Source: Ilumatobacteraceae bacterium (lineage in GTDB: Bacteria > Actinomycetota > Acidimicrobiia > Acidimicrobiales > Ilumatobacteraceae). Taken from it: DNA of 64,000 nt. The translations under genes were made by a program, and so were the position numbers. Shown here piece after piece: positions 34,956-43,321 of the stretch. Below the pieces are notes generated by a model. The model did no database searches. It had not been told where the DNA came from and saw only the letters and a list, made by a program, of their open reading frames with translations. How positions within the stretch are numbered: position 1 is the first letter of the stretch; each line of letters opens with the position of its first letter. The DNA is taken from positions 1-64,000 of the forward strand of contig SHUT01000005.1 of NCBI GenBank assembly GCA_009691255.1. The letters are read 5' to 3'.

Positions 34956-35255
34956 TCAACTAACGCGAGAGTTGCGCAGTTGGGAGGCAATGTCTCGGCG
35001 AATCTGTCGACGTTCTTCTTCGGATGTTCCACCCCACACACCAGTGTCTTGATTTGTCTCAATTGCAAATTCAAGACAGTCAACTGAGACTGGACACTCA
35101 CCACAGACGCTCTTTGCACGAGAAATTTGCAAGAGTGCTTGACCGGTGGTGCCGATAGGAAAAAATAATTCAGGATCTGTATCTCTGCATATCGCTCCGT
35201 CACGCCATGTGTAATCGGCACTTCCAAGAGCGAGGCTAGACGCGAGGATTGACAC
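34956..35255 (-). CDS. whiB1: WhiB1-like Fe-S transcription factor
   Basis: A 99-residue WhiB protein. Four cluster cysteines are seen in ICRDTDPELFFP, VCGECPVSVDC (CxxCxxxxxC) and the GVWGGTSEEERR DNA-binding turn follows. WhiB1 binds a nitric-oxide-sensitive [4Fe-4S] cluster and interacts with the principal sigma factor. It converges on pdtaS, the same neighbourhood as in mycobacteria. The GTG start has AGGA 7 bases upstream. The N-terminus is about 13 residues longer than mycobacterial WhiB1, so an internal start cannot be ruled out. It has a 70-base leader and a clear promoter. Confidence 0.93.
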   Translation of the reverse strand: MSILASSLALGSADYTWRDGAICRDTDPELFFPIGTTGQALLQISRAKSVCGECPVSVDCLEFAIETNQDTGVWGGTSEEERRQIRRDIASQLRNSRVS

Positions 35256-35280
35256 GTCGGGTTCCTTTGCGGGGGTTAGG

Positions 35281-35293
35281 GATGCAATGCATC
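35281..35293. promoter_or_regulatory. Palindrome in whiB1 leader
   Basis: GATGCAATGCATC is a perfect 6-1-6 palindrome in the transcribed leader, 25 bases before the whiB1 start. It could be an operator, but a chance palindrome of this size is possible. Confidence 0.35.
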
Positions 35294-35328
35294 GGTGGAC
35301 AAAATTTCGTAGTTTCCCACAAGGGCAA

Positions 35329-35357
35329 ACGCTATGGGAAAACGAGCGATATCACAA
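35329..35357 (-). promoter_or_regulatory. whiB1 promoter
   Basis: TTGTGA (35357-35352) and TAGCGT (35334-35329) on the minus strand with a 17-base spacer form a good -35/-10 pair. The leader to the GTG start would be about 68 bases, longer than at most genes here, leaving room for regulation. Confidence 0.6.
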
Positions 35358-35444
35358 GTGGAAAAGCAAAGTTCCATGCATGTATTTTATTTTTATTTTG
35401 TCCGCTTTTGCCCAAAGACTGGTATGCATTTGTCGCTCCTGTGC

Positions 35445-35450
35445 TATCAC
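35445..35450 (+). promoter_or_regulatory. -10 element of phosphodiesterase gene
   Basis: TATCAC, 7 bases before the ATG at 35458, fitting a leaderless start. Confidence 0.4.
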
Positions 35451-35457
35451 TTGAGGA

Positions 35458-36177
35458 ATGCCCAGTCTCCCGTTGCACCATCATCGCACCCAAGTGATAG
35501 CTCACCGCGGTGCATCTCATGCTGAACCCGAGAACACACTCACAGCCTTTGCCAAGGCTGTGGACATGGGTGCAGATGCCGTAGAACTTGACGTTCGGCT
35601 GTCACGCGATGGTGTCATGGTGGTCCATCACGATGCCAGGCTCAAGGACGGTCGTGTCATTGTGCAGACCGATGCACGAGAATTGCCTTTATATATTCCC
35701 GCGCTCGAACAAGCATTGGATGCATGTTCAGGGTTGTGGGTCAATATCGAGATCAAAAATGACCCAAACGAACCAGACTTTGACCCAGGGGAGATACTGG
35801 CGGCTCAGGTGGCAGACATGTTGAGAGGTCGCGCTGAGTACGACCGCTGGTTAATCTCATGCTTTCGTCGCGAGACCGTTGACGCCATGCATGCACTCTT
35901 GCCTGATGTAGGCACGGCATGGCTCACTACAGGCGTACGAGATGCAGATATTGCCAGTGTTGCGGCTGGGTTGCGCGACTCAGGTCATCTTGCTCTGCAT
36001 CCGTGGGTCAATCTGTTGACAGAGCATGTAATCGAGGTCTGTCACGAGAATGGTCTTGAGGTCAACACGTGGACATGCGACGACCCTGCTCGGATGCAAC
36101 AAATAATCTCATGGGGAGTTGATGGTATCTGCACCAACGTGCCCGAGGTCGCGATAGCGGTGTTGGCTACGCCGTAG
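35458..36177 (+). CDS. Glycerophosphodiester phosphodiesterase
   Basis: A 239-residue GDPD-family enzyme with AHRGASHAEPENTLTAF (catalytic His16-Arg17 and metal-binding Glu), ELDVRLSRDG and HHDARL (second His), plus the late VNTWTCDD segment. It hydrolyses glycerophosphodiesters to sn-glycerol-3-phosphate and an alcohol. No signal is seen, so it is a cytoplasmic UgpQ-like form. It stands alone, transcribed away from whiB1 across a 200-base gap that holds the two promoters. Confidence 0.9.
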   Translation: MPSLPLHHHRTQVIAHRGASHAEPENTLTAFAKAVDMGADAVELDVRLSRDGVMVVHHDARLKDGRVIVQTDARELPLYIPALEQALDACSGLWVNIEIKNDPNEPDFDPGEILAAQVADMLRGRAEYDRWLISCFRRETVDAMHALLPDVGTAWLTTGVRDADIASVAAGLRDSGHLALHPWVNLLTEHVIEVCHENGLEVNTWTCDDPARMQQIISWGVDGICTNVPEVAIAVLATP

Positions 36178-36273
36178 CCCGCCCCAGCAGCCCTGGGACA
36201 AATGATGCACGATCCGTCGTCTGATTTCGTACTATGTAGACCAAACTTTGTTCGCACACGCGGGTGTCGGCTC

Positions 36274-36279
36274 TAACCT
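36274..36279 (+). promoter_or_regulatory. -10 element of SDR/MFS/molybdoenzyme operon
   Basis: TAACCT, 6 bases before the ATG at 36286, identical to the echA20 hexamer and consistent with a leaderless transcript. Confidence 0.55.
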
Positions 36280-36285
36280 CAGGGT

Positions 36286-37062
36286 ATGGCTTCTTTGTTA
36301 TCTGACCCAGTTGCACAATTTCGACTCGACAACAAGGTCGCACTTGTTACAGGGGCTTCGTCAGGTTTGGGAGCCAGATTTGCCAGAGTTTTGCACGCAG
36401 CTGGGGCAAGTGTTGTGATTTCTGCTCGCCGCAAAGATCGTCTTGATGCGTTAGCGACAGATCTGCCAGGGGCTGTTGTCATCGTGTGTGACTTGGCAGA
36501 CTCGGCGCAGCGCGAGAATCTGATTGCTCAAACTATTGAGCAACGTGGACGTATTGACGTGCTTGTAAATAATGCCGGACTCGGATATTCATACGGAATT
36601 GAACATGAAACACTTGAGCAATTTCGCGAAGTCATGGAGATCAACACAACAGCAGTGTGGCACTTAGCAAAATTAGCCGGTGTTCACATGGTGCAACAAG
36701 GTAATGGCAGCATCGTCAATGTGGCGAGTATGTTGGGACTGGTGGGCTCGACTCCGGTCAAGCAGGCAAACTATTGCGCAAGCAAGGGTGCAGTGATCAG
36801 TCTGACGCGAGAACTCGCATTGCAATGGGCGCGCAAAGGTGTGCGCGTGAACGCACTGTGTCCGGGGTGGTTTTTGACAGAGATGACAGCAGAGATGGAT
36901 ACAGACGAGGGGTCACGGCGCTTTATCGCTCAGAACTCGCCAATTCCGCGTCTGGGAGAAGAGCACGAACTAGACGGTGCGCTGTTGTTTCTAGCGAGTA
37001 ACGCCTCGTCGTTTATGACGGGGCAAGAGCTCGTTATAGATGGTGGCTGGACTGCTCGATGA
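36286..37062 (+). CDS. SDR family oxidoreductase
   Basis: A 258-residue classical SDR with TGASSGLGARFA cofactor loop (about residues 19-30), NNAGLGYS, serine in NVASMLGL, YCASK catalytic motif and C-terminal QELVIDGGWTAR, typical of NAD(P)-linked 3-oxoacyl or sugar dehydrogenases. The substrate is unknown. It overlaps the MFS gene by 4 bases and starts an operon with it and a molybdopterin oxidoreductase. Confidence 0.86.
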   Translation: MASLLSDPVAQFRLDNKVALVTGASSGLGARFARVLHAAGASVVISARRKDRLDALATDLPGAVVIVCDLADSAQRENLIAQTIEQRGRIDVLVNNAGLGYSYGIEHETLEQFREVMEINTTAVWHLAKLAGVHMVQQGNGSIVNVASMLGLVGSTPVKQANYCASKGAVISLTRELALQWARKGVRVNALCPGWFLTEMTAEMDTDEGSRRFIAQNSPIPRLGEEHELDGALLFLASNASSFMTGQELVIDGGWTAR

Positions 37063-38321
37063 GCGCTGAGTTACCAGATACGCCTCCGGTGCTATCGGCG
37101 CGTCAAGTATTGGCATCGCCTGCTGTTTCAGCATTTTTAGTTTCGCAATTCGTCATCACTGTTGGCGTTATGATGCAAGCTGCAACATTGGGAAAGCATG
37201 TCTTTGATATAACGGGAAATGAAGTCGATATTGGTTGGCTCGGGTTGGCTGAATTCTTGCCAGCCGCAGCACTTGTTTTATTGACCGGAATCATCGCCGA
37301 CCATTTCAATCGCAAATATGTTGCGATCATCGGGCTAATCGGCGAGATGTTGTGTTCAGTTGCACTTGCGTTATATGCGCGTTCAGACCCGAGTTCAACG
37401 ACACCAATATTTGTGATTGCCGTATTCTTCGGCACCTCGCGCGCATTTATGGCGGCAGGTATTCGACCAATCGCCCGTACGATTGCACCAGTAGGCGGAT
37501 TACCCCGAGTGGTAGCGATGTATAGCGCAACATGGACCGGGGCAGCAATCATCGGGCCAGCGGCAAGTGGGTTTTTATACTCCGTTGATCCGTGGGTCGC
37601 GTATGCAACATCAGCTGCCTTGATCTTTGTCGGCATTGTTTTGTTGACGGGTGTCGCCGTTCCGCACGATCTAGTGCGACAAAAAGCGGCTGAGCGTCCA
37701 ACAATCAAGCACGCTCTTGAAGGTTTGCAATTTGTTCGACGTACTCCGATCTTGCTGGCAGCAATTTCCCTCGACCTTTTTGCAGTTCTTTTTGGGGGAG
37801 CGATTGCGTTACTGCCCGTGATTGCCAAAGAGCAGTTGCTTGTGGGTGATGTTGCTTATGGTTGGTTGCGAGCAGCCGGGGGTATCGGCGCAGCCACAAT
37901 GGCGATGTTTCTGGCAGTAAAACCAATTACGCGTGGCATCGGCAAATTACTGCTCGCAGTTGTAGGTCTTTTTGGCGCCGGAACAATTGTTCTTGGCACG
38001 ACTCATATTTATGCGGTGGCGTTTTTGGCAGTTGTTGTCGTGAGCGCTGCTGACATGGTCAGCGTGTTCATCCGCGGTTCACTTGTACCACTCGTGACTC
38101 CCGATGAAAAACTAGGAAGAGTGATGGCCGTAGAGAATGTCTTCATTGGCGCCTCAAACGAACTCGGCGCATTTGAGTCCGGACTAGTAGCGGGCGCGAT
38201 TGGCACACCAGCCACGGTGGTGGGCGGAGGGATAGCAACTATTGCCATTGTGGGCGTGTGGTGGTTCGGATTCCCGTCTTTGCGAAATGTTGATAGATTT
38301 GAGGATCTCGAACTGGCATAA
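37059..38321 (+). CDS. MFS transporter (MFS_3/EntS-like)
   Basis: A 420-residue membrane protein with about 12 hydrophobic segments. GIIADHFNRKYVAIIGLI is the loop 2-3 motif of major facilitator proteins, and GRVMAVENVFIGASNELGAFESGLVAG is typical of the EntS-like MFS_3 family, many of which export small molecules. The substrate is unknown. It is coupled to the SDR by a 4-base overlap and touches the next gene by one base. Confidence 0.87.
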   Translation: MSAELPDTPPVLSARQVLASPAVSAFLVSQFVITVGVMMQAATLGKHVFDITGNEVDIGWLGLAEFLPAAALVLLTGIIADHFNRKYVAIIGLIGEMLCSVALALYARSDPSSTTPIFVIAVFFGTSRAFMAAGIRPIARTIAPVGGLPRVVAMYSATWTGAAIIGPAASGFLYSVDPWVAYATSAALIFVGIVLLTGVAVPHDLVRQKAAERPTIKHALEGLQFVRRTPILLAAISLDLFAVLFGGAIALLPVIAKEQLLVGDVAYGWLRAAGGIGAATMAMFLAVKPITRGIGKLLLAVVGLFGAGTIVLGTTHIYAVAFLAVVVVSAADMVSVFIRGSLVPLVTPDEKLGRVMAVENVFIGASNELGAFESGLVAGAIGTPATVVGGGIATIAIVGVWWFGFPSLRNVDRFEDLELA

Positions 38322-40282
38322 TGATATCCATGGTTTCGAGTCGTCTTGTTGTGCGTACAGCGTGCACGCTTGATTGCCCAGACACCTGTTCGCTTGATGT
38401 GACTGTTCAAAATGGTGTCATTGTAGATATTGACGCCGCCACTACTGGCGACATAAATGACTTCACGGCAGATTTTATTTGTCGAAAAGTACAGCAGAGC
38501 ATTAAACGCGTGCACTCAGATGCGAGGCTAACAACGCCATTGATTCGAACCGGACCCAAAGGGAGTGGACAATTTCGAACTGCTTCGTGGGATGAATCAA
38601 TTGAACTGGTTGCTTCAAAAATTAAGTTGGCAATAATGAAACACGGCGTTGACAGTGTCTTTGGATACTTGTACAACTCTTCTTCTGGAGTGCTAGAGAG
38701 TTCTGGAGCAATGGTCGAGTTATTTGCTCGCTTGGGTTGTCCAGAAATTGAGCACAATATTTGTGCAGCAACTTTTGGGGCAGCCTGGAAGCAGACGTTT
38801 CCCGGAATGGATGCTGCTCATCCGACGCATATGGCGTCGTCACAACTTGTTGTGATATGGGGGGCGAACCCTACGGTTTCTAATACACACCTCTTGCCGA
38901 TTTTGACGAAGTGCCAAGCAAATGGCGGAACAGTTGTCGTTATAGATCCGCGTCGCACGGGAGTGGCTGATCGCGCTGATATACACGTACCGTTGCTGCC
39001 AGGAACCGATGCAGTTTTGGCTTTGGCCATCGCCCGCGAACTCAAACAACGCCAGATTCTAAACGCCCAGTTTATTGCACAACACACCAAGGGGTCGGAG
39101 CAGTTTTTGGACGCTGCTCAAGAGTGGACGCTTGCTGACGCTGCATGCGAATGCGGAATTGAAGAGAGCGTGATTGTGTCATTAGTCAACTTGATATCGA
39201 GCAAATCGCCAGCGATGTTGCGCGTGGGTTGGGGAATTGAGCGTAATCGCAACGGCGGTAGTGGCATGCTCGCCGTGCTGGCCCTGTGGGCTCTAGCTGG
39301 ACACTTTAGTCAACGTGGAAGCGGAATCATCGCTAGTACATCTGCTGTAACGGCAGCTCCAGTATTGGATAAGTTGCCAGTTGTTGTCGGATCACGGACA
39401 AAAATCAATATGAATCATGTGGCGCGTTACCTGCTTAGTGATGTCAGTGGCCAAACTGGCGTCAAAGTGCTCGTGGTGCAGGGAGCTAATCCAGCAGTTA
39501 GTGCTCCTGATCAGAATCGCATTACTCGCGCCTTAGCGCAAGAAGACCTTTTTACGGTGGTTCATGACCAAGTGCTAACAGATACGGCAATGTATGCCGA
39601 TGTTGTGTTGCCAGCAACAACACAGTTTGAAGTAGATGACATTGCCGCAAGTTATGGCGTGTTCGCCCTGCAACGCGTTCGCAAAGCAATCGAGCCGATT
39701 GGCGAGAGCCGCAGTAACACAAATGTCGCACTATTGTTGGCTGCCGCAATGGGGGTCAAACTGCTGACGCCCACTGCTGATGAATGTGGCATTGACGACA
39801 TAGTGACACTGCGGTCAGCAGACGAACCAATTCAGTTTAAAACGACGTTTCCAGATGGCAATAGAGCAGTATTGTTTGATGAATCAAGCAAACTTGCACT
39901 ACCAAAACCGCGTCGCATCGCTCGAGATTCAAATTACCCACTCATTATGTTGTCTCCTGCAACGTCGCGCACTATCAATTCAATGTTTGCAGAGTTTGAT
40001 GCACCCGCAGCAGTAGTCACAATTAATCCGCAAGATGCGTTGTCGCGCCACATCACTACAGGCACAAGAGTGACCGTGCATAATCAACTGGGTGTAGTTG
40101 CCCTTGACTGTGTAGTGGCCGACCGTGTGCGTCCTGGTACTTGCGAGATTCCAAAGGGTCTGTGGCGGCGACACACTGATAGCGGCAACGTCAGCAATGT
40201 ATTGATTTCGGATGACATCAATGATTTGGCAGGCGGAGCATGTTTCAATGAAGCCCGTGTACAGATAACAAAGGAGCAATAG
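38321..40282 (+). CDS. Molybdopterin oxidoreductase with N-terminal [4Fe-4S] site
   Basis: A 653-residue DMSO-reductase-family enzyme. Cysteines in RTACTLDCPDTCSLDV and FICRKV fit a [4Fe-4S] cluster. GVDSVFGYLYNSSSGVLES, WGANPTVSNTHLLP and VIDPRRTGVADRADIHVPLLPGTD bind the molybdopterin guanine dinucleotide; the C-terminal binding domain is about 530-650. There is no Tat signal, so it is probably cytoplasmic. Formate-dehydrogenase-like and uncharacterised members share this layout; the substrate is unknown. An ATG at 38330 is an alternative start. It overlaps mscL by 1 base. Confidence 0.88.
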   Translation: MISMVSSRLVVRTACTLDCPDTCSLDVTVQNGVIVDIDAATTGDINDFTADFICRKVQQSIKRVHSDARLTTPLIRTGPKGSGQFRTASWDESIELVASKIKLAIMKHGVDSVFGYLYNSSSGVLESSGAMVELFARLGCPEIEHNICAATFGAAWKQTFPGMDAAHPTHMASSQLVVIWGANPTVSNTHLLPILTKCQANGGTVVVIDPRRTGVADRADIHVPLLPGTDAVLALAIARELKQRQILNAQFIAQHTKGSEQFLDAAQEWTLADAACECGIEESVIVSLVNLISSKSPAMLRVGWGIERNRNGGSGMLAVLALWALAGHFSQRGSGIIASTSAVTAAPVLDKLPVVVGSRTKINMNHVARYLLSDVSGQTGVKVLVVQGANPAVSAPDQNRITRALAQEDLFTVVHDQVLTDTAMYADVVLPATTQFEVDDIAASYGVFALQRVRKAIEPIGESRSNTNVALLLAAAMGVKLLTPTADECGIDDIVTLRSADEPIQFKTTFPDGNRAVLFDESSKLALPKPRRIARDSNYPLIMLSPATSRTINSMFAEFDAPAAVVTINPQDALSRHITTGTRVTVHNQLGVVALDCVVADRVRPGTCEIPKGLWRRHTDSGNVSNVLISDDINDLAGGACFNEARVQITKEQ

Positions 40283-40695
40283 TGTCCAAAAAAGAAAAAC
40301 GCAAGATCATTGATGAATTTAAGGAATTCATCAATCGCGGAAACGTGATTGATCTATCGATTGCATTTGTAATGGGTGCTGCATTCAAGACTGTGATCGA
40401 TGCTTTTGCCGGCAATGGTAAAGATGCGCCTGGGATACTGGGTGGCTTGTTAGGGGCAATATTTGGTGGCTCACAACCAGACTTCAGTAAAAAAGTTCTG
40501 ACCATAAATGGAAGCGATGTTCCGTTCGGCGCATTTGCAACCGCAGGACTCAACTTTATTTTTGTTGCGGCAGGGCTGTTTGCGGTTGTCAAGGTCTATA
40601 ACAAGTTTCGAACTGGTACACCGATTGTCAGCACGAACGATATTCTGTTGGAAATTCGCGATGAACTGCGATCGCGAGATATTGGGCAGAAATAA
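40282..40695 (+). CDS. mscL: MscL, large-conductance mechanosensitive channel
   Basis: A 137-residue channel with cytoplasmic start IDEFKEFINRGNVIDLSIAF, first pore helix (VIDLSIAFVMGAAFKTVIDA, residues about 20-40) and second helix (LNFIFVAAGLFAVVKVYN). The extracellular loop and C-terminal helix are normal in length. It releases solutes when membrane tension rises after osmotic downshock. The GTG start shares one base with the preceding stop, so it probably lies on the molybdoenzyme transcript, although no functional link is obvious. Confidence 0.93.
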   Translation: MSKKEKRKIIDEFKEFINRGNVIDLSIAFVMGAAFKTVIDAFAGNGKDAPGILGGLLGAIFGGSQPDFSKKVLTINGSDVPFGAFATAGLNFIFVAAGLFAVVKVYNKFRTGTPIVSTNDILLEIRDELRSRDIGQK

Positions 40696-40734
40696 CGAGG
40701 AACTGGAGCCAAAATAAGGTTGACTTGGGCAGTC

Positions 40735-41646
40735 ATGCGTCGATCAAAAGTACTCGTTGGATTGTTTCTAGTGGGCCTGGCTGCGTGCTCATCAGGTGGG
40801 CCAAATAGTTCAAGTGGCGACACGCTTGGTGGTGTTGGCAACATCCCTGGCAACGACTTCAGTGGCGATGGCGGACTAGCGACTGACCTTGTAAACACAA
40901 TTGACTACCCTGAGATCGATGGTCCAGTTCTTGCCGAAAAAATAAAAGGCAGTCGCATTATTATTATTGGCGATTCAATCTTGGCTGGAACTGCATCGCG
41001 ATATGGCGGCGCAATGTGTTCAAAGTTGGTGCCAATGGGTTGGCGAGTTGCGGTAGAGGCGGAGACTGGTCAGTCAATTAATTTTGGACGAAAAGTTTTA
41101 AAAGCGCGCATTTATGACGGATGGGATGCGGCAGTTGTATTTTTGGGAACAAATATTGTAGGTCGGATATCGGATTTCCGAACTGATTTAGTAGCCATCG
41201 TGAAGTCTCTTGCGCCACGTCCAACGCTGTTGCTGACGACAAGCAATTTCCGAGATGCACAAGATGAAGTAAATGCCGTGATTCGATCTGTCACTGCAGA
41301 AAATAAATCAGTTAGTTTGATGGATTGGGAAACTATTTCTGCGACTGAAGGTGTTTTGAACAAGGATCGAATTCATCCCAGCAATGCTGGACGAGCAGTA
41401 CTTGTCGAAGCAATTAGTCGGGCCGTTGGTGCCCCCAGAGATAGCTCCGGTAAGTGTTTGGATTCAGAATTTGTTGATGACTCACTTGAGCCCGGGGTGA
41501 TTGAGACAACCACAACATTGATGACCACTGAGACAACCACAACATTGATGACCACTGAGACAACCGTCACTGATGTGCCGTCGTCAACAACCGTGCCGTC
41601 GTCAACCTCAACTATTAAAACAACAACGTCGACTAGTACGCCATAA
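40735..41646 (+). CDS. SGNH-hydrolase-like lipoprotein with Thr-rich tail
   Basis: A 303-residue protein with signal and lipobox LAAC (Cys about residue 18). The domain contains IIIGDSILAG (GDS block), VVFLGTN (third block) and DRIHPSNAGRAVL (His block), so a surface esterase or acetyltransferase-like SGNH fold is likely. After about residue 250 comes a tail of threonines and serines with a 9-residue repeat (ETTTTLMTT, two copies plus a partial third), like a cell-wall-spanning linker. I used the ATG at 40735; an in-frame TTG at 40720 precedes it. A TAAGGT hexamer at 40715 may be its -10. Confidence 0.8.
   Translation: MRRSKVLVGLFLVGLAACSSGGPNSSSGDTLGGVGNIPGNDFSGDGGLATDLVNTIDYPEIDGPVLAEKIKGSRIIIIGDSILAGTASRYGGAMCSKLVPMGWRVAVEAETGQSINFGRKVLKARIYDGWDAAVVFLGTNIVGRISDFRTDLVAIVKSLAPRPTLLLTTSNFRDAQDEVNAVIRSVTAENKSVSLMDWETISATEGVLNKDRIHPSNAGRAVLVEAISRAVGAPRDSSGKCLDSEFVDDSLEPGVIETTTTLMTTETTTTLMTTETTVTDVPSSTTVPSSTSTIKTTTSTSTP
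41503..41565 (+). repeat. 27-bp in-frame tandem repeat
   Basis: Two identical 27-base units (41503-41529 and 41530-41556) followed by 9 bases of a third. Each unit encodes ETTTTLMTT in the lipoprotein tail. Such repeats can vary in copy number without breaking the frame. Confidence 0.9.
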
Positions 41647-41674
41647 ACCGTGTAACGCACGGCAGAATAGGTAC

Positions 41675-43291
41675 ATGCTTCAAGTCCAATCTCTGACCGT
41701 CGAAATCGGTGGTCGAAACGTAGTGCAGGTGGCATCCTTCACGGTGATGGCACGCGACAAGGTGGGTCTTGTTGGTCGCAATGGTGCGGGTAAAACGAGT
41801 CTTTTTAAGGTTCTTGGAGGAGAGTCTGAGTTGTCTGGTGGCAAAATAACTCGAAGTGGTGGCTTTGGCTACTTGCCTCAAGACCCCAGAATCGCCGGGG
41901 TACTAGATGGTCGCACCGCAATCACGCATATTTTAAGTGGACGCAATATTGATGCCGATTTGGAGCGTCTCGAAAAAATGCGGATCGCTATGGAAGAAAC
42001 GCCAGATGAACGCACAATCGCCAAGTTTGCGCGCCTTGAAGATGAGTTTCGCATGAAAGGCGGGTACTCGGCTGAGGGCGATGCTCGCTCGATTGCGGCG
42101 GGCCTTGGGCTCACTGCCGACCGAATAGACCTGTCGCTTGGGGTGTTGTCAGGTGGCGAGCGCCGACGCGTGGAGTTGTCTCGAATATTGTTTGCCGGAA
42201 GTGACGTGTTGTTATTAGACGAACCCACCAACCACTTAGACATTGATGCAAAAATGTGGCTCTTAAATTTTTTACGCAACTACAGAGGTGCGCTTTTGGT
42301 AATTAGTCACGACCTTGAATTGCTTGACGAAGCGATTACTCGCGTTCTGCATCTTGACCGCCCCGACGAAGACGGTGTTGGCGAAATTGTTGAATACCGC
42401 GGAACATATTCGCAATATAAGCGTTCGCGCGCCGAAGACGAAACACGAGCGGAGCGCAAAGCGATGCTGCAGTCCAAAGAAGTTGCGCGTCTGCAAACTG
42501 TGGTCGATCGCTTTGGGGCAAAGGCAAGCAAAGCAACGATGGCTCACAGCATCGAAAAACGTATTGCTCGAATTGAAGGCGAGTCCACAGGCGTGCGAGC
42601 AAAAGATCGCCAGATTCGGGTGAAGTTTCCCGATCCACCACAGAGCGGTATCACCGTTATTGAGGCCCACGGACTCTCGAAACACTATGGCGGTCCTCTA
42701 ATTTTTGAAGACGTCTCATTTGATCTCGGTCGTGGCGAAAGGCTGCTTGTCCTTGGACTCAACGGTGCAGGCAAGACATCACTCTTGCGTATTTTGGCAG
42801 CAGAAACTCAATCCAACTCTGGAACATTTGTCTGGGGCCATAATGTGTGCGCTGGTTATTACGCCCAAGAGCATGACAATCTGAATGTGCACGAATCATT
42901 GCTTGACCACATGCGTCGTGAAGCACCATCAAACACGGGTCTCACCGAAACACAATTGCGTGGTTTGCTGGGAATGTTTGGGTTACGGGGAAGCAAGGTA
43001 TTTCAAGAATCTGGCACGTTGTCTGGCGGTGAAAAAACCAAATTAGCCCTCGCGATGTTGATGGTTGGGCGCAATAATGTCCTGCTGCTTGATGAGCCAA
43101 CCAACAACCTCGACCCCTTGAGTCGCAAGGCGGTTGGTGAATCACTAATGAACTGGAACGGCTCAATCATCATGGTTAGCCACGATACTGATTTTGTGAA
43201 AAGCCTGAAGCCAACCAAGGTTCTGTTGCTTCCTGACGGCCAACTTGATTATTTCAGTGACGAATGGCTCGACCTCGTCAGCCTTGCTTAG
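41675..43291 (+). CDS. ABC-F family ATPase
   Basis: A 538-residue protein with two ATPase cassettes and no membrane segments. Cassette 1 has GRNGAGKT (about residue 34) and LSGGERRRVELSRILF with LLLDEPTNHLD; cassette 2 has GLNGAGKT, LSGGEKTKLALAML and LLLDEPTNNLD. The linker between them is charged and helical (about 250-315). ABC-F proteins act on the ribosome in translation control or antibiotic protection. Without a distinctive signature I cannot tell a housekeeping EttA/Uup-type from a resistance form. I chose the ATG at 41675 since the longer frame starts inside the preceding gene. Confidence 0.9.
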   Translation: MLQVQSLTVEIGGRNVVQVASFTVMARDKVGLVGRNGAGKTSLFKVLGGESELSGGKITRSGGFGYLPQDPRIAGVLDGRTAITHILSGRNIDADLERLEKMRIAMEETPDERTIAKFARLEDEFRMKGGYSAEGDARSIAAGLGLTADRIDLSLGVLSGGERRRVELSRILFAGSDVLLLDEPTNHLDIDAKMWLLNFLRNYRGALLVISHDLELLDEAITRVLHLDRPDEDGVGEIVEYRGTYSQYKRSRAEDETRAERKAMLQSKEVARLQTVVDRFGAKASKATMAHSIEKRIARIEGESTGVRAKDRQIRVKFPDPPQSGITVIEAHGLSKHYGGPLIFEDVSFDLGRGERLLVLGLNGAGKTSLLRILAAETQSNSGTFVWGHNVCAGYYAQEHDNLNVHESLLDHMRREAPSNTGLTETQLRGLLGMFGLRGSKVFQESGTLSGGEKTKLALAMLMVGRNNVLLLDEPTNNLDPLSRKAVGESLMNWNGSIIMVSHDTDFVKSLKPTKVLLLPDGQLDYFSDEWLDLVSLA

Positions 43292-43308
43292 CCAATATCA
43301 AGACCTGA

Positions 43309-43314
43309 TACCGT
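43309..43314 (+). promoter_or_regulatory. -10 element of LLM oxidoreductase gene
   Basis: TACCGT, 7 bases before the ATG at 43322, consistent with a leaderless transcript. Confidence 0.5.
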
Positions 43315-43321
43315 CTGCGTT

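Noticed and set aside
37103-37828. A 241-residue minus-strand open frame
   Set aside because: It lies antisense within the MFS gene and shows no start signal or motif; the MFS frame has clear membrane segments and family motifs.
41503-41565. Tandem repeats as a CRISPR array
   Set aside because: The units are directly adjacent with no spacers and are in frame within a coding sequence.
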